Below are positions 1 to 7,046 of a DNA stretch of 14,985 nt, piece by piece; positions within the stretch are counted from its first letter, which is position 1, and each line of letters starts with the position of its first letter. Origin of the DNA: Verrucomicrobia bacterium UBA1263 (GTDB lineage: Bacteria > Verrucomicrobiota > Verrucomicrobiia > Limisphaerales > UBA1412); contig DBVN01000078.1 in assembly GCA_002308515.1 (NCBI GenBank), positions 7,117 to 22,101 on the forward strand. The letters run 5' to 3'. Position numbers and translations under genes: made by a program. Under the pieces are notes generated by a model. It ran no database searches. It saw only the letters and a program-made list of their open reading frames with translations, and was not told the DNA's origin.

Positions 1-444
1 GCGGTACTGTTTGCGGTCTTCGCCCGGCAAAGGAGGGACTGCGCCAGCCATGTATTTTGCTTTCTGTTCGGGAGTTCCCTTCTCGTGGATGGGCGAAAGA
101 GCCAGGTTTCCGGCCATTCCGCCGGTAGAGGCTCCGGCATCGACCCAGGCGATCTCAAAAGAAATCAGTGCCTGGACCAGATTTTTCGGCCCTTCGATAT
201 ATCCACCGTGTTCCGGCTCCATGAATGCCGCCGTCAATCCAGCTTCATCAAATGCCTTTAAAAGCTCCGCTTTCTCCGGCGTCCACTCATGCGTATTCCT
301 CAGCCCCGAGGCCACCGCGCGGGCCACCGGTCCTCTGGCCACCTGACGGGCGGATTGAACAAGCATCTGTAAATCATATCGTTGAGAAAAACGCCACAAA
401 ATCTGACGCACATCATCACCCGGCAGGGTCTGTAAAGTATCCAT
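1..444 (-). CDS. Acyl-CoA dehydrogenase family protein, N-terminal part (runs off left edge)
   Basis: Reading leftward from an ATG at 444-442, the frame stays open for 148 codons to the window edge, so there is no stop in view. The translation resembles the N-terminal helical domain of acyl-CoA dehydrogenases, FAD flavoenzymes that introduce an alpha,beta double bond into acyl-CoA. Around residues 70-76 is a PEHGG segment (family form PEEYGG). It is followed by a helix with FEIAWVDAGAST and then NLALSPIHEKGTPEQKAKYM, matching the family pattern of a GxxxxxxPI..GT.EQK.KY loop. The FAD-binding and catalytic glutamate regions lie outside the window. The segment PPLPGEDRKQYR is longer than in short-chain enzymes, hinting at a larger family member of about 550-600 residues. 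The Shine-Dalgarno is weak (AAAGAG a few bases before ATG). The substrate cannot be told. The family call is fairly firm; the exact subfamily is not. Confidence 0.82.
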   Translation of the reverse strand, partial: MDTLQTLPGDDVRQILWRFSQRYDLQMLVQSARQVARGPVARAVASGLRNTHEWTPEKAELLKAFDEAGLTAAFMEPEHGGYIEGPKNLVQALISFEIAWVDAGASTGGMAGNLALSPIHEKGTPEQKAKYMAGAVPPLPGEDRKQYR

Positions 445-521
445 TTTACTCTTTATCTTTGATTGAAGTTTCAACAGCGGATCGTAGAAAGCTCGTTCCG
501 ATGAGCCCGAACCGCGACACC

Positions 522-549
522 TTTATACCATAATACCCACAATATGCAA
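522..549 (-). promoter_or_regulatory. Candidate sigma70-type promoter for the acyl-CoA dehydrogenase gene
   Basis: On the minus strand TTGCAT (549-544) is followed after 16 nt by TATAAA (527-522). This would place transcription start near 515 and leave a leader of about 70 nt before the ATG at 444. Only the spacing and the two hexamers support it. The rest of 445-664 shows no gene. Confidence 0.28.
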
Positions 550-602
550 ATCCTGAAGCACAAGCGAGCCAATAAAAGAACCTCAGATTAGTGGTGAAAA
601 AA

Positions 603-653
603 ACGCGGATGGATACTAAAAGAACCACGGATGGACACAGATACACACAGATA
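603..653. repeat. Dispersed repeat, left copy (10-nt phased CTGTG-type element)
   Basis: This stretch (key parts GCGGATGGATA, AGAACCAC, GGACACAG, ATACACACAG) is an imperfect inverted copy of 3679-3728. Roughly 43 of 48 aligned bases agree, allowing one 1-nt indel. Read on the minus strand it contains CTGTG-like units repeated every 10 nt, about one helical turn. It lies between the acyl-CoA dehydrogenase gene and the terminator of the FGE-repeat gene. From general memory, not looked up, similar CTGTGT-n-ATCTGTG sequences are scattered in intergenic DNA of several PVC and other anaerobe genomes. No function is known to me. Confidence 0.7.
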
Positions 654-664
654 TTGTAAATATT

Positions 665-699
665 AAAAAATCCCCGGCGGGGTAAAAACCGTCGGGGAT
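665..699 (-). terminator. Intrinsic terminator of the triple FGE-repeat gene
   Basis: Read on the minus strand, arms 699-689 and 680-670 form an 11-bp GC-rich stem with a single A-C mismatch and an 8-nt loop. A run of six T follows at once (complement of 665-670). It starts 24 nt after the TAG at 726-724, which is the expected place for a rho-independent terminator. Confidence 0.9.
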
Positions 700-723
700 C
701 TTTGTTTTCAGCTTAAAAAGCCT

Positions 724-3270
724 CTATTTGACCGGAGTCAGTACAACACGGAAGCCCGTATCTTTATCACTATTGCTGCGATAACCGCGGTTCGCTGAGC
801 GGCAAGCAGCGGCATAGTTCTGCCAACAGCCTCCGTGACGGGCGTGGTCCATGCCTGTAACTAATTCCACAGGATCGATCACCGGTGTCGTTGGATAATC
901 TCCCTTCTTATCCAAACACCATTCCCATACATTTCCGCACATATCATACAGTCCCCAGGCATTCGGCAGCTTTTGACCTACATCATACGTCTTATTATTA
1001 CTGTTGTTCGCATACCATCCTAATTCGTCCACATTAGGACAGACCTCAACACCTGTCAGATTCTTTCCACTGTACAGGGCTGTGGTCGTCCCGGCACGGC
1101 AGGCGTATTCCCACTGAGCTTCCGTCGGCAGAGTATATTCATACCCCTCCGGCAGACGACCCGCTTCGCGTTCAATGGCTGTCAGCTTCGCGCAGAATTC
1201 CATCGCGTCATTCCAGCTCACTTGTTCTATCGGCAACATTCTCTTTTCCAACATCTTGCTGTCTGTGAAATAGGAAGGATTTGTTCTCATCACAGCGTAA
1301 TATTGCGCCTGAGTGATCTCATGTCTGCCCATCCAGTAGCCCTGGGTCAGAGTCACCTGATGCTGTGTTTCATCATCATCTCTGCCCAATTCATCTGTTG
1401 GGCTGCCCATGATGAACGTCCCCGGCTCGATCCAGATCATGTCCAGGTTTACATAACTCGACAGAGGAATGACCATCTCCCTAACCAATGCCACGCGGAA
1501 GCCTATGTAGGCGCCACCGTAAATAGAATCGATACCGGTCCGATACGCAGAACGGCAATCCCTGGCAGTGCTATATCGATAGTCGCCCCCGCGAATCACA
1601 ACCGATGATGTGCCAACAAGAGTTACAGGATCGGTCTCCGCTGTATTCGTATACTTCTCACCACTCTTATCTACACACCATTCTTCCACATTCCCATGCA
1701 TATCATAGAATCCCCAGGCATTCGGCAGCTTCTGTCCCACAGGGTAGTGTCTACCATTATCCGTATCTTTTCCATCAGCATCATATTCACCAGAATTGTA
1801 CCTATACCACCCCACTTCATCCATCTCGGGACATTTATCCTTATCTGACAGATTTTTTCCACTGTTCAGGGCTGTGGTCGTTCCGGCACGGCAGGCATAT
1901 TCCCATTGCGCTGAAGTGGGTAATGAGTATACATACCCCTGCGGCAAACGCCCCGTTTCACGTTCAATAGCCGTCAGCTTGGCGCAGAACTCTATCGCCT
2001 CCTCCCAGGTCACATATTCCACAGGATGATTTTTCCGATCATCCCCTCTAAAATAAGAAGGATTATATCCCATCACAGCTTCATACTGTTCCTGAGTCAC
2101 TTCATATTTACCCAGCCAGTAGCCTCTGGTCAGGGTCACTTCATGCTGTACTTCAAAAGTATATCCGCCCAGCTCGCCTTCCGGACTGCCCATCATGAAT
2201 GTGCCCGGCTCGATCCAGATCATATCCAGATTCACCGTGTCCGAAAGCGGGATGGTCATATTCTTGCTGGGAACCGGAGCCAGGGCCACACGGAAACCGA
2301 GAAAATTGCCACTTGTGTCAGGATCGCCATGGGGGCGGAATGCCGAACGGCAGCCCCATGCTTCAAAAAGATAGCCGCCTCCGCGGACAATACGCTCCGA
2401 GCCTGTACCGGGACCTGTTGGATCCGTCACAGCATTGATCGGATAATCTCCAAACCAATCCAGACACCATTCAAATACATTTCCGTGCATGTCATACAAG
2501 CCCCAGGCATTTGGCATCTTTTGTCCTGCCGGATGAGTCGCGAGATCGCTATTGAAAATATACCATCCCACTTCATCCAGATTGGGACAAAGTTCATCTT
2601 CGGCTTGTTCTTCTGCCGGGATATTGGTTCCATTATTAAATGCCGTGGTCGTTCCGGCACGGCAGGCGTATTCCCACTGGGCTTCGGTCGGCAGGGTGTA
2701 TTCATAACCTTCCGGCAAGCGGCCCGCCGCCTTTTCCTGCGCGTTCAGCTTGGCGCAGAACTCCTTCGCGTCATCCCAACTGACCGAATCCACCGGCAGA
2801 TCGGCTCCTTTAAAAGAAGAAGGATTCGTTCCCGTCACCGCTTCAAACTGCGCCTGAGTGATCTCATATTTGCCCAGCCAGTAGCCCTGTGTCAGGGTCA
2901 CTTCATGCCGGGTTTCGTTATTCAATCTGCCCAGTTCGTCTTCCGGACTGCCCATCAGGAATGTGCCCGGCTCGATCCAGATCAGATCCAGATCGACCGT
3001 ATCCGACAACGGGATGGTGATGTCTTTGCTGGCGGCACCTTTGGCGCAGAAGAAGAGTTTTTTGTCGCTCAACGCGACTTTATAAGGGCTGGAAGCGGTT
3101 TGAACTTCTGTCCAGTTTACTGTGTCACTACTCTGATAAAGTGTTCCTGTGTAGGTAATAACAAGGTTATTACCATTGATCTCGTAGTTCAAAGTTGGTG
3201 CCGCGGCCTGCGCTGTCATTCCTACCAGTGTCAACACCAGCAGGCCGGATGTTAATTGCAACTTGCGCAT
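724..3270 (-). CDS. Secreted protein with three tandem SUMF1/FGE-like repeats
   Basis: An 848-residue protein from the ATG at 3270. I prefer this start to the in-frame ATG at 3285 because it gives a classic signal peptide: MRKLQ, then a hydrophobic stretch, then TAQAA near residue 23. A short N-terminal module (about 24-83, with SSDTVNW) is followed by three FGE-sulfatase-like repeats at about 84-332, 337-596 and 599-845. Each has WIEPGTF.MGSP, a GYW.G..E.T..Q segment, LPT.AQWEYACRAGTTTA, GLYDM.GNV.EWC and a C-terminal CRSA.R...GFRV.L. The fold is that of formylglycine-generating enzyme and the PvdO/EgtB/NirV relatives (a C-type-lectin-like fold). The first of the two FGE active-site cysteines is replaced in every repeat (F302, Y566, N818), so sulfatase activation is unlikely and a binding or structural role is inferred. 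No C-terminal sorting signal is visible. The gene is monocistronic, with a strong terminator just downstream and a paralogue at 12457-14985. Confidence 0.88.
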   Translation of the reverse strand: MRKLQLTSGLLVLTLVGMTAQAAAPTLNYEINGNNLVITYTGTLYQSSDTVNWTEVQTASSPYKVALSDKKLFFCAKGAASKDITIPLSDTVDLDLIWIEPGTFLMGSPEDELGRLNNETRHEVTLTQGYWLGKYEITQAQFEAVTGTNPSSFKGADLPVDSVSWDDAKEFCAKLNAQEKAAGRLPEGYEYTLPTEAQWEYACRAGTTTAFNNGTNIPAEEQAEDELCPNLDEVGWYIFNSDLATHPAGQKMPNAWGLYDMHGNVFEWCLDWFGDYPINAVTDPTGPGTGSERIVRGGGYLFEAWGCRSAFRPHGDPDTSGNFLGFRVALAPVPSKNMTIPLSDTVNLDMIWIEPGTFMMGSPEGELGGYTFEVQHEVTLTRGYWLGKYEVTQEQYEAVMGYNPSYFRGDDRKNHPVEYVTWEEAIEFCAKLTAIERETGRLPQGYVYSLPTSAQWEYACRAGTTTALNSGKNLSDKDKCPEMDEVGWYRYNSGEYDADGKDTDNGRHYPVGQKLPNAWGFYDMHGNVEEWCVDKSGEKYTNTAETDPVTLVGTSSVVIRGGDYRYSTARDCRSAYRTGIDSIYGGAYIGFRVALVREMVIPLSSYVNLDMIWIEPGTFIMGSPTDELGRDDDETQHQVTLTQGYWMGRHEITQAQYYAVMRTNPSYFTDSKMLEKRMLPIEQVSWNDAMEFCAKLTAIEREAGRLPEGYEYTLPTEAQWEYACRAGTTTALYSGKNLTGVEVCPNVDELGWYANNSNNKTYDVGQKLPNAWGLYDMCGNVWEWCLDKKGDYPTTPVIDPVELVTGMDHARHGGCWQNYAAACRSANRGYRSNSDKDTGFRVVLTPVK
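736..1476 (-). repeat. FGE-like repeat 3 of the triple-repeat gene
   Basis: Runs from IPLSSYVNLDMIWIEPGTF to GFRVVLTP, ending four codons before the stop. The tail reads RHGGCWQNYAAACRSANR: Asn replaces the first catalytic cysteine, the second is kept, and an extra Cys sits just after GG. DYDMCGNV replaces the usual DMHGNV, so the His of that motif is Cys here. Confidence 0.85.
1483..2262 (-). repeat. FGE-like repeat 2 of the triple-repeat gene
   Basis: Runs from IPLSDTVNLDMIWIEPGTF to GFRVALV. It is the longest copy, with an extra YDADGKDTDNGR segment. The tail reads RGGDYRYSTARDCRSAYR: Tyr replaces the first catalytic cysteine and the second cysteine is shifted by one residue. Several DNA blocks are nearly identical to the other copies, for example around 1860-1895 and 2200-2225. 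Confidence 0.85.
2275..3021 (-). repeat. FGE-like repeat 1 of the triple-repeat gene
   Basis: Runs from IPLSDTVDLDLIWIEPGTF to GFRVALAP. Its tail reads RGGGYLFEAWGCRSAFR: the position of human FGE Cys336 is Phe, while the position of Cys341 is still Cys. It carries a longer linker (IPAEEQAEDEL) than repeats 2 and 3. Confidence 0.85.
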
Positions 3271-3325
3271 AATAAGAAATCCCATTTAATGGGCTGTTAC
3301 GGAAAAAATAGCACACATTTTGTCC

Positions 3326-3348
3326 AACCGCAAGTGTTGTGTGCGGTT
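3326..3348. promoter_or_regulatory. Inverted repeat upstream of the triple FGE-repeat gene
   Basis: AACCGCA (3326-3332) and TGCGGTT (3342-3348) are perfect 7-bp arms around a 9-nt loop. The element lies about 55 bp upstream of the gene start and directly abuts the outer inverted repeat of the hairpin array. It could be an operator, a leader hairpin or part of the array; the sequence does not decide. Confidence 0.4.
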
Positions 3349-3606
3349 CTGTCACCGGTTCCCGGTGAGGGCATATATCATCATCTTTCCGGGGGTTGCG
3401 CTGCGCTTACCCCCGGCTATTATCCTATCACCCCTACGGGGTTTCAGTCAGAATCCCTGCGGGATTTTACGTTATACCGAGCCATGCATAGCATGTCTCC
3501 ATTTTATTAACCCGGAACGGGTTATGAGAAAATAGCCGAGGGTGAGCGAAGCGTAACCCCCGGTAGCGCGATCCCCCTAATGGATTCACCGGGAACCGGT
3601 GACAGA
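3348..3606. repeat. Hairpin array bounded by 21-bp perfect inverted repeats
   Basis: The outer arms 3348-3368 and 3586-3606 are exact reverse complements over 21 bp. Inner arms 3389-3419 and 3533-3563 match at 27 of 31. Each outer arm is itself a hairpin (TCACCGG, 3-nt loop, CCGGTGA). Between them are further palindromes with three-base loops: ACCCC-TAC-GGGGT (3430-3442), AATCCC-TGC-GGGATT (3452-3466), CATGC-ATA-GCATG (3483-3495) and AACCCG-GAA-CGGGTT (3509-3523). The order is roughly symmetric about position 3477. No open frame in it looks like a gene. It resembles a MITE- or REP-like non-autonomous element or a structured RNA; no transposase is nearby. Confidence 0.85.
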
Positions 3607-3678
3607 GCTGAACAAAATAAAGACGCGCGCACCGAACGTCGGCATCACAAATAATAAATAATTCAATATCAATAATTT

Positions 3679-3728
3679 ATCTGTGTATATCTGTCTCCAT
3701 CTGTGGTTCTTTCACCTATCCATCCGGG
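3679..3728. repeat. Dispersed repeat, right copy (10-nt phased CTGTG-type element)
   Basis: CTGTGTATAT, CTGTCTCCAT and CTGTGGTTCT follow one another at exactly 10-nt spacing (3681-3710), then come TTTCACC and TATCCATCCGG. The whole is the imperfect reverse complement of the copy at 603-653. It lies about 100 bp upstream of the tricorn homologue. The rest of 3607-3827 holds no gene and no convincing sigma70 promoter that I can see. Confidence 0.7.
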
Positions 3729-3786
3729 GTTCTGTAAAATCAGCAGAAAGAAAATGGAAAATGCTTTGAATCAAAAAATAATGTTT

Positions 3787-3807
3787 ACCTGTGTCATTCG
3801 GACAGGT
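3787..3807. promoter_or_regulatory. Short inverted repeat just upstream of the tricorn homologue
   Basis: ACCTGT (3787-3792) and ACAGGT (3802-3807) are perfect 6-bp arms separated by 9 nt, ending 20 bp before the ATG at 3828. The spacing would suit a repressor operator or a leader hairpin. The arms are short, so chance is possible. Confidence 0.3.
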
Positions 3808-3827
3808 ATGCTTATCCCCAGTTATTT

Positions 3828-6800
3828 ATGAAGCGACTTTCACGCTATTTTAAGAATAATGTAACCCGCACGCTGACAACTATCTGTATCTGCGCCGCGG
3901 CAGTTTCCACCGTTTCCGCAGACGAGGATCAGAATATCATCGGAGCCCGGATGCCTTCCCTGAGCCCGGATGGTTCCACGCTTGCCTTCGTGTACCGCGG
4001 AGATATTTGGTCCGTCCCCAGCCAGGGTGGCAAAGCCACTCCGTTGACCATGCATATCGAGATGGATTCCAAACCGTTATGGTCACCGGACGGAAAATGG
4101 ATCGCGTTCTCCAGCACCCGAACCGGAAACAATGACATTTTTATCATGCCCTCCACCGGCGGCGCTCCCAAGCAACTGACCTGGACTTCTGAAGGGGAAG
4201 CTCTTTCCGGATGGAGTCCGGACAGCAAAGAGCTGCTCTTTACCGCCACACGCGACGGCAAAGGCCCCGGCATTTTTTCCATCAATGTCGAAACACTGGC
4301 CACCAAGAAATACGCGGAAGATTTTGCGCCGCTGAGTTTTCCGGCATTCGCTCCCGATGGCAAGACGATCGTTTACGCACGTTTCTCTTTCCCCTGGACA
4401 CGTCCGCGCTATTACGGCTCCGGAGCCATGCAGATCAATCTGCTGGATGTGGCCACCGGCGAATGCAGGGCGTTAGTGGATGACAATAAACAGCATATAT
4501 GGTCCCAGTTCATGCCCTCCGGTAATGAGATCCTGACCTCCACGATCGGGGAACAGACCCGCGGCATCCCGACCCTGAGTGAGATCGGAAAGATCCACAC
4601 GAAGATCGAAGATAACGATGCCAAAACACCGAACCTCTGGATGTTCGACCTGGAAGGCAAAGGCCGCCAGCTGACTCATTTTGTGGGAGACGCGGTCCGC
4701 TGTCCGTGTGTCGCGTTCCAAACGGGTGATATCGCTTTTGAATATGACGTGGATCTCTACCTGCTGCGCAAAGGTGAAACGGAGCCTCAGAAGATCGCCA
4801 TCCAGGCGGCTGTGGATCCCAAGATGAACAGCAAACGGCTGATGCGCTTTGACAGCAACAACGCCAGAGAACTCTCGGTCACACCGGACGGCTCGACGGT
4901 CTTCTTCGGGCTGCGCAGTGAGATCTGGTCCACACCGTCCCAGAAACCCGCCAACTCGGCCAACCGCACGGCCAATATCGCCAAACGCTTGACGGATTGG
5001 GTCGGAGAGGATTTTGACTTTATGGTCTCTCCCACGAATCCGAATAAACTCTATTTCACATCCGATCGTGATAAGAACATCCGTCTGTATGAACTGGATC
5101 TGGCCAGCAATGAAGTGACCTGTCTGTGGAACAGAACGGAAGACATGCTCAATCCGATCCCCTCACCGGACGGGAAAGCCATCGCGTTCTGGGTCACCGG
5201 TTCCGAAGGCGGTCTCTATCGCCTGAACCTGGAAGATAAATCGCTGATCAAGCTGGTGAGTCTGCCGGCCTCCTATATGTACGGCAACGGCGGCGGCAAC
5301 TTCAGCTGGTCGCCCGACGGCCGCTGGATCGCGTATGTGAACAACATCCCGCGCGGAGCCAGCAATATCTTCATCGTGGGTTCGGAAGGCGGCACCCCGG
5401 TCAATGTCACCTGCCTGAACGCGGATCATGAAATGCCTACCTGGTCTCCTGACGGCAAGTATCTGTACTTCCGCAGTGACCGCAACGGCAACGGCATCTA
5501 TCGTCTGCCTCTGAGAGAAAACTTTGTTTACACGGGTGACATGGAGCTCAAGTATCAGCCCATCACCAATAAATTTGAAGTCTCTATTGATTTTGAAAAG
5601 ATGGACCGCCGCATTGAAAAACACAGCACCGCTTATCCCTCGGAAATGCAGGCATCGCCCACAGGCGATCTGGTGACTATCACAGGCGGTGAACTGACCC
5701 TGATCAGCTATGACGGCAAAGCCATCCGCACCTATACCGGCGGCGGCGGCAAAGCCAATCTGCAAATCGCCCCTCTCGCCAAGAAGGCCTTCTTCACCGG
5801 TCCTAACGGCGAGATCTTTGCGCGTGTGCTGCAAGACAACGGTCCACTCGAACGTGTGACCTTTATCGCGAACTTTGAACGGGATGTCCACGCAGAACGT
5901 CACGCGGCTTTCGCCCAGTTCTGGAGAAACTACAAACGCGGTTTCTATGATGCGAATATGCACAGCCGCGACTGGGACAAGGTGCGCGCCCGCTATGAGC
6001 GTCTGCTCCCCACCATTGAAACCAGTGAGGAATTCGGTGTTCTGCTCAACCGCATGGTGGGCGAACTGGAATCCAGTCACTCGGAAGTCGGTGCCGCCAA
6101 GGAAGCCACCGCGAGTTCTCCTTCCACACCGAAACTCGGCTTCATCATTGACTATACCTGGAGAGGCCCCGGTCTGCGCATCGCGGAAGTCCCCGCCAAT
6201 ATGCCCGGTGATTTTGAGGCGACACGCCTGAAAGCCGGTGAATATGTCATGCAGATCAACGGCAAGGATGTTCAGGCGGATGAAAATCTCTATCAGATCA
6301 TCAATAATCAGCCTCAGGATTTCACCTTCCTGGTGAACGATCATCCTTCCAAGGAATACGCGAGGACCGTTAAATACACAGTCCCCACCAGCACCTGGCG
6401 CAATACTCTCTATGAAAACAGGATCGCTGAAAACGTGGACAAAGTGTCCAAAGCCAGCGACAACCGCCTGGCCTATATCCACATCGCGGCCATGGGCGCT
6501 TCCGATCAGGTTCGCTTTGAACGCGAAGTTTATGACCGCATCCAGGGTAAAGACGGTCTGATCATTGACGTGCGTGGCAACCGCGGCGGCAATATTTCCG
6601 ACACGCTCATCAGCTGGATGATGCGCCGTCCGCATGGTTATGTGAAATCCCGTGATCAGGATATCCGCGCGGTACCCGATCGCTCCTGGGATAAGCCCAT
6701 CATCGTCCTGAGTGATCAGCTGGCCTATTCCAATGGTGAGATCTTTACCACAACCGTCCGCGTCAATCATCTGGGACTGGTCGTCGGTATGCCGACACCG

Positions 6801-7046
6801 GGCTACGTCATCTGGACCTACAGCATGGGCTTAGTGGACGGAACATCCGCGCGTATGCCGCTTTCCGGCGCGTGGCGTTTGGATGGATCACCGACCGAAG
6901 ATCTGGGTGAAGATCCCGATATCCGTGTGGAACGCACAGCCGAAGATTATCGTCTGGGCAGAGATCCTCAGCTGGATCGCGCGATCGAAGAGATACTCAA
7001 ACAAATCGAGGTCAACAACAATAAGATCCGCCATGCCAGCCAGTAA
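3828..7046 (+). CDS. Exported tricorn protease homologue (peptidase S41 family)
   Basis: A 1072-residue protein, close in length to Thermoplasma tricorn, a serine protease that trims oligopeptides. In order: a probable signal peptide (residues 1-31, ending VSTVSA), a first beta-propeller of TolB/PD40-type repeats (about 38-330, with SPDG motifs), a second propeller (about 345-665), a helical C1 domain (about 685-760), a PDZ domain (about 768-850) and an S41 C-terminal domain (about 875-1060). The catalytic set of tricorn can be matched: Ser750-His751 in ELESSHSE, nucleophile Ser968 in AYSNGEIF, and Glu1024 in TEDLGEDPDI. It is therefore probably active. Archaeal tricorn is cytosolic, so the signal peptide implies periplasmic or surface peptide degradation here. 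No Shine-Dalgarno precedes the ATG. The 3' end overlaps prmA by 14 nt, suggesting translational coupling. Confidence 0.93.
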   Translation: MKRLSRYFKNNVTRTLTTICICAAAVSTVSADEDQNIIGARMPSLSPDGSTLAFVYRGDIWSVPSQGGKATPLTMHIEMDSKPLWSPDGKWIAFSSTRTGNNDIFIMPSTGGAPKQLTWTSEGEALSGWSPDSKELLFTATRDGKGPGIFSINVETLATKKYAEDFAPLSFPAFAPDGKTIVYARFSFPWTRPRYYGSGAMQINLLDVATGECRALVDDNKQHIWSQFMPSGNEILTSTIGEQTRGIPTLSEIGKIHTKIEDNDAKTPNLWMFDLEGKGRQLTHFVGDAVRCPCVAFQTGDIAFEYDVDLYLLRKGETEPQKIAIQAAVDPKMNSKRLMRFDSNNARELSVTPDGSTVFFGLRSEIWSTPSQKPANSANRTANIAKRLTDWVGEDFDFMVSPTNPNKLYFTSDRDKNIRLYELDLASNEVTCLWNRTEDMLNPIPSPDGKAIAFWVTGSEGGLYRLNLEDKSLIKLVSLPASYMYGNGGGNFSWSPDGRWIAYVNNIPRGASNIFIVGSEGGTPVNVTCLNADHEMPTWSPDGKYLYFRSDRNGNGIYRLPLRENFVYTGDMELKYQPITNKFEVSIDFEKMDRRIEKHSTAYPSEMQASPTGDLVTITGGELTLISYDGKAIRTYTGGGGKANLQIAPLAKKAFFTGPNGEIFARVLQDNGPLERVTFIANFERDVHAERHAAFAQFWRNYKRGFYDANMHSRDWDKVRARYERLLPTIETSEEFGVLLNRMVGELESSHSEVGAAKEATASSPSTPKLGFIIDYTWRGPGLRIAEVPANMPGDFEATRLKAGEYVMQINGKDVQADENLYQIINNQPQDFTFLVNDHPSKEYARTVKYTVPTSTWRNTLYENRIAENVDKVSKASDNRLAYIHIAAMGASDQVRFEREVYDRIQGKDGLIIDVRGNRGGNISDTLISWMMRRPHGYVKSRDQDIRAVPDRSWDKPIIVLSDQLAYSNGEIFTTTVRVNHLGLVVGMPTPGYVIWTYSMGLVDGTSARMPLSGAWRLDGSPTEDLGEDPDIRVERTAEDYRLGRDPQLDRAIEEILKQIEVNNNKIRHASQ

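Noticed and set aside
446..646. 66-codon minus-strand frame upstream of the acyl-CoA dehydrogenase
   Set aside because: Its start and first third fall in the dispersed repeat, with no ribosome binding site and no recognisable protein features.
665..699. The hairpin after the FGE gene as a retroelement homing structure
   Set aside because: The run of six T and the position right after the stop make an ordinary intrinsic terminator the simpler reading.
2026..3255. 409-codon plus-strand frame opposite the triple FGE-repeat gene
   Set aside because: Its internally repetitive translation mirrors the repeats on the coding strand. It has no recognisable domain and is a shadow.
3256..3535. Two small plus-strand frames across the hairpin array
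   Set aside because: They read through palindromes of the array, and their codons are explained by the hairpin stems rather than by a protein.
3348..3606. CRISPR array
   Set aside because: The stems differ in sequence from one another. There are no identical direct repeats with uniform spacers and no cas genes.
5163..6770. 535-codon open frame on the minus strand inside the tricorn gene
   Set aside because: It lies wholly antisense to a well-supported protease gene. Its translation shows no domain, and long antisense frames arise from the codon bias of the true gene.
6883..7032. 50-codon N-terminal extension of PrmA
   Set aside because: The extra residues are an out-of-frame reading of the tricorn C-terminus. 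PrmA homology begins just after the ATG at 7033.
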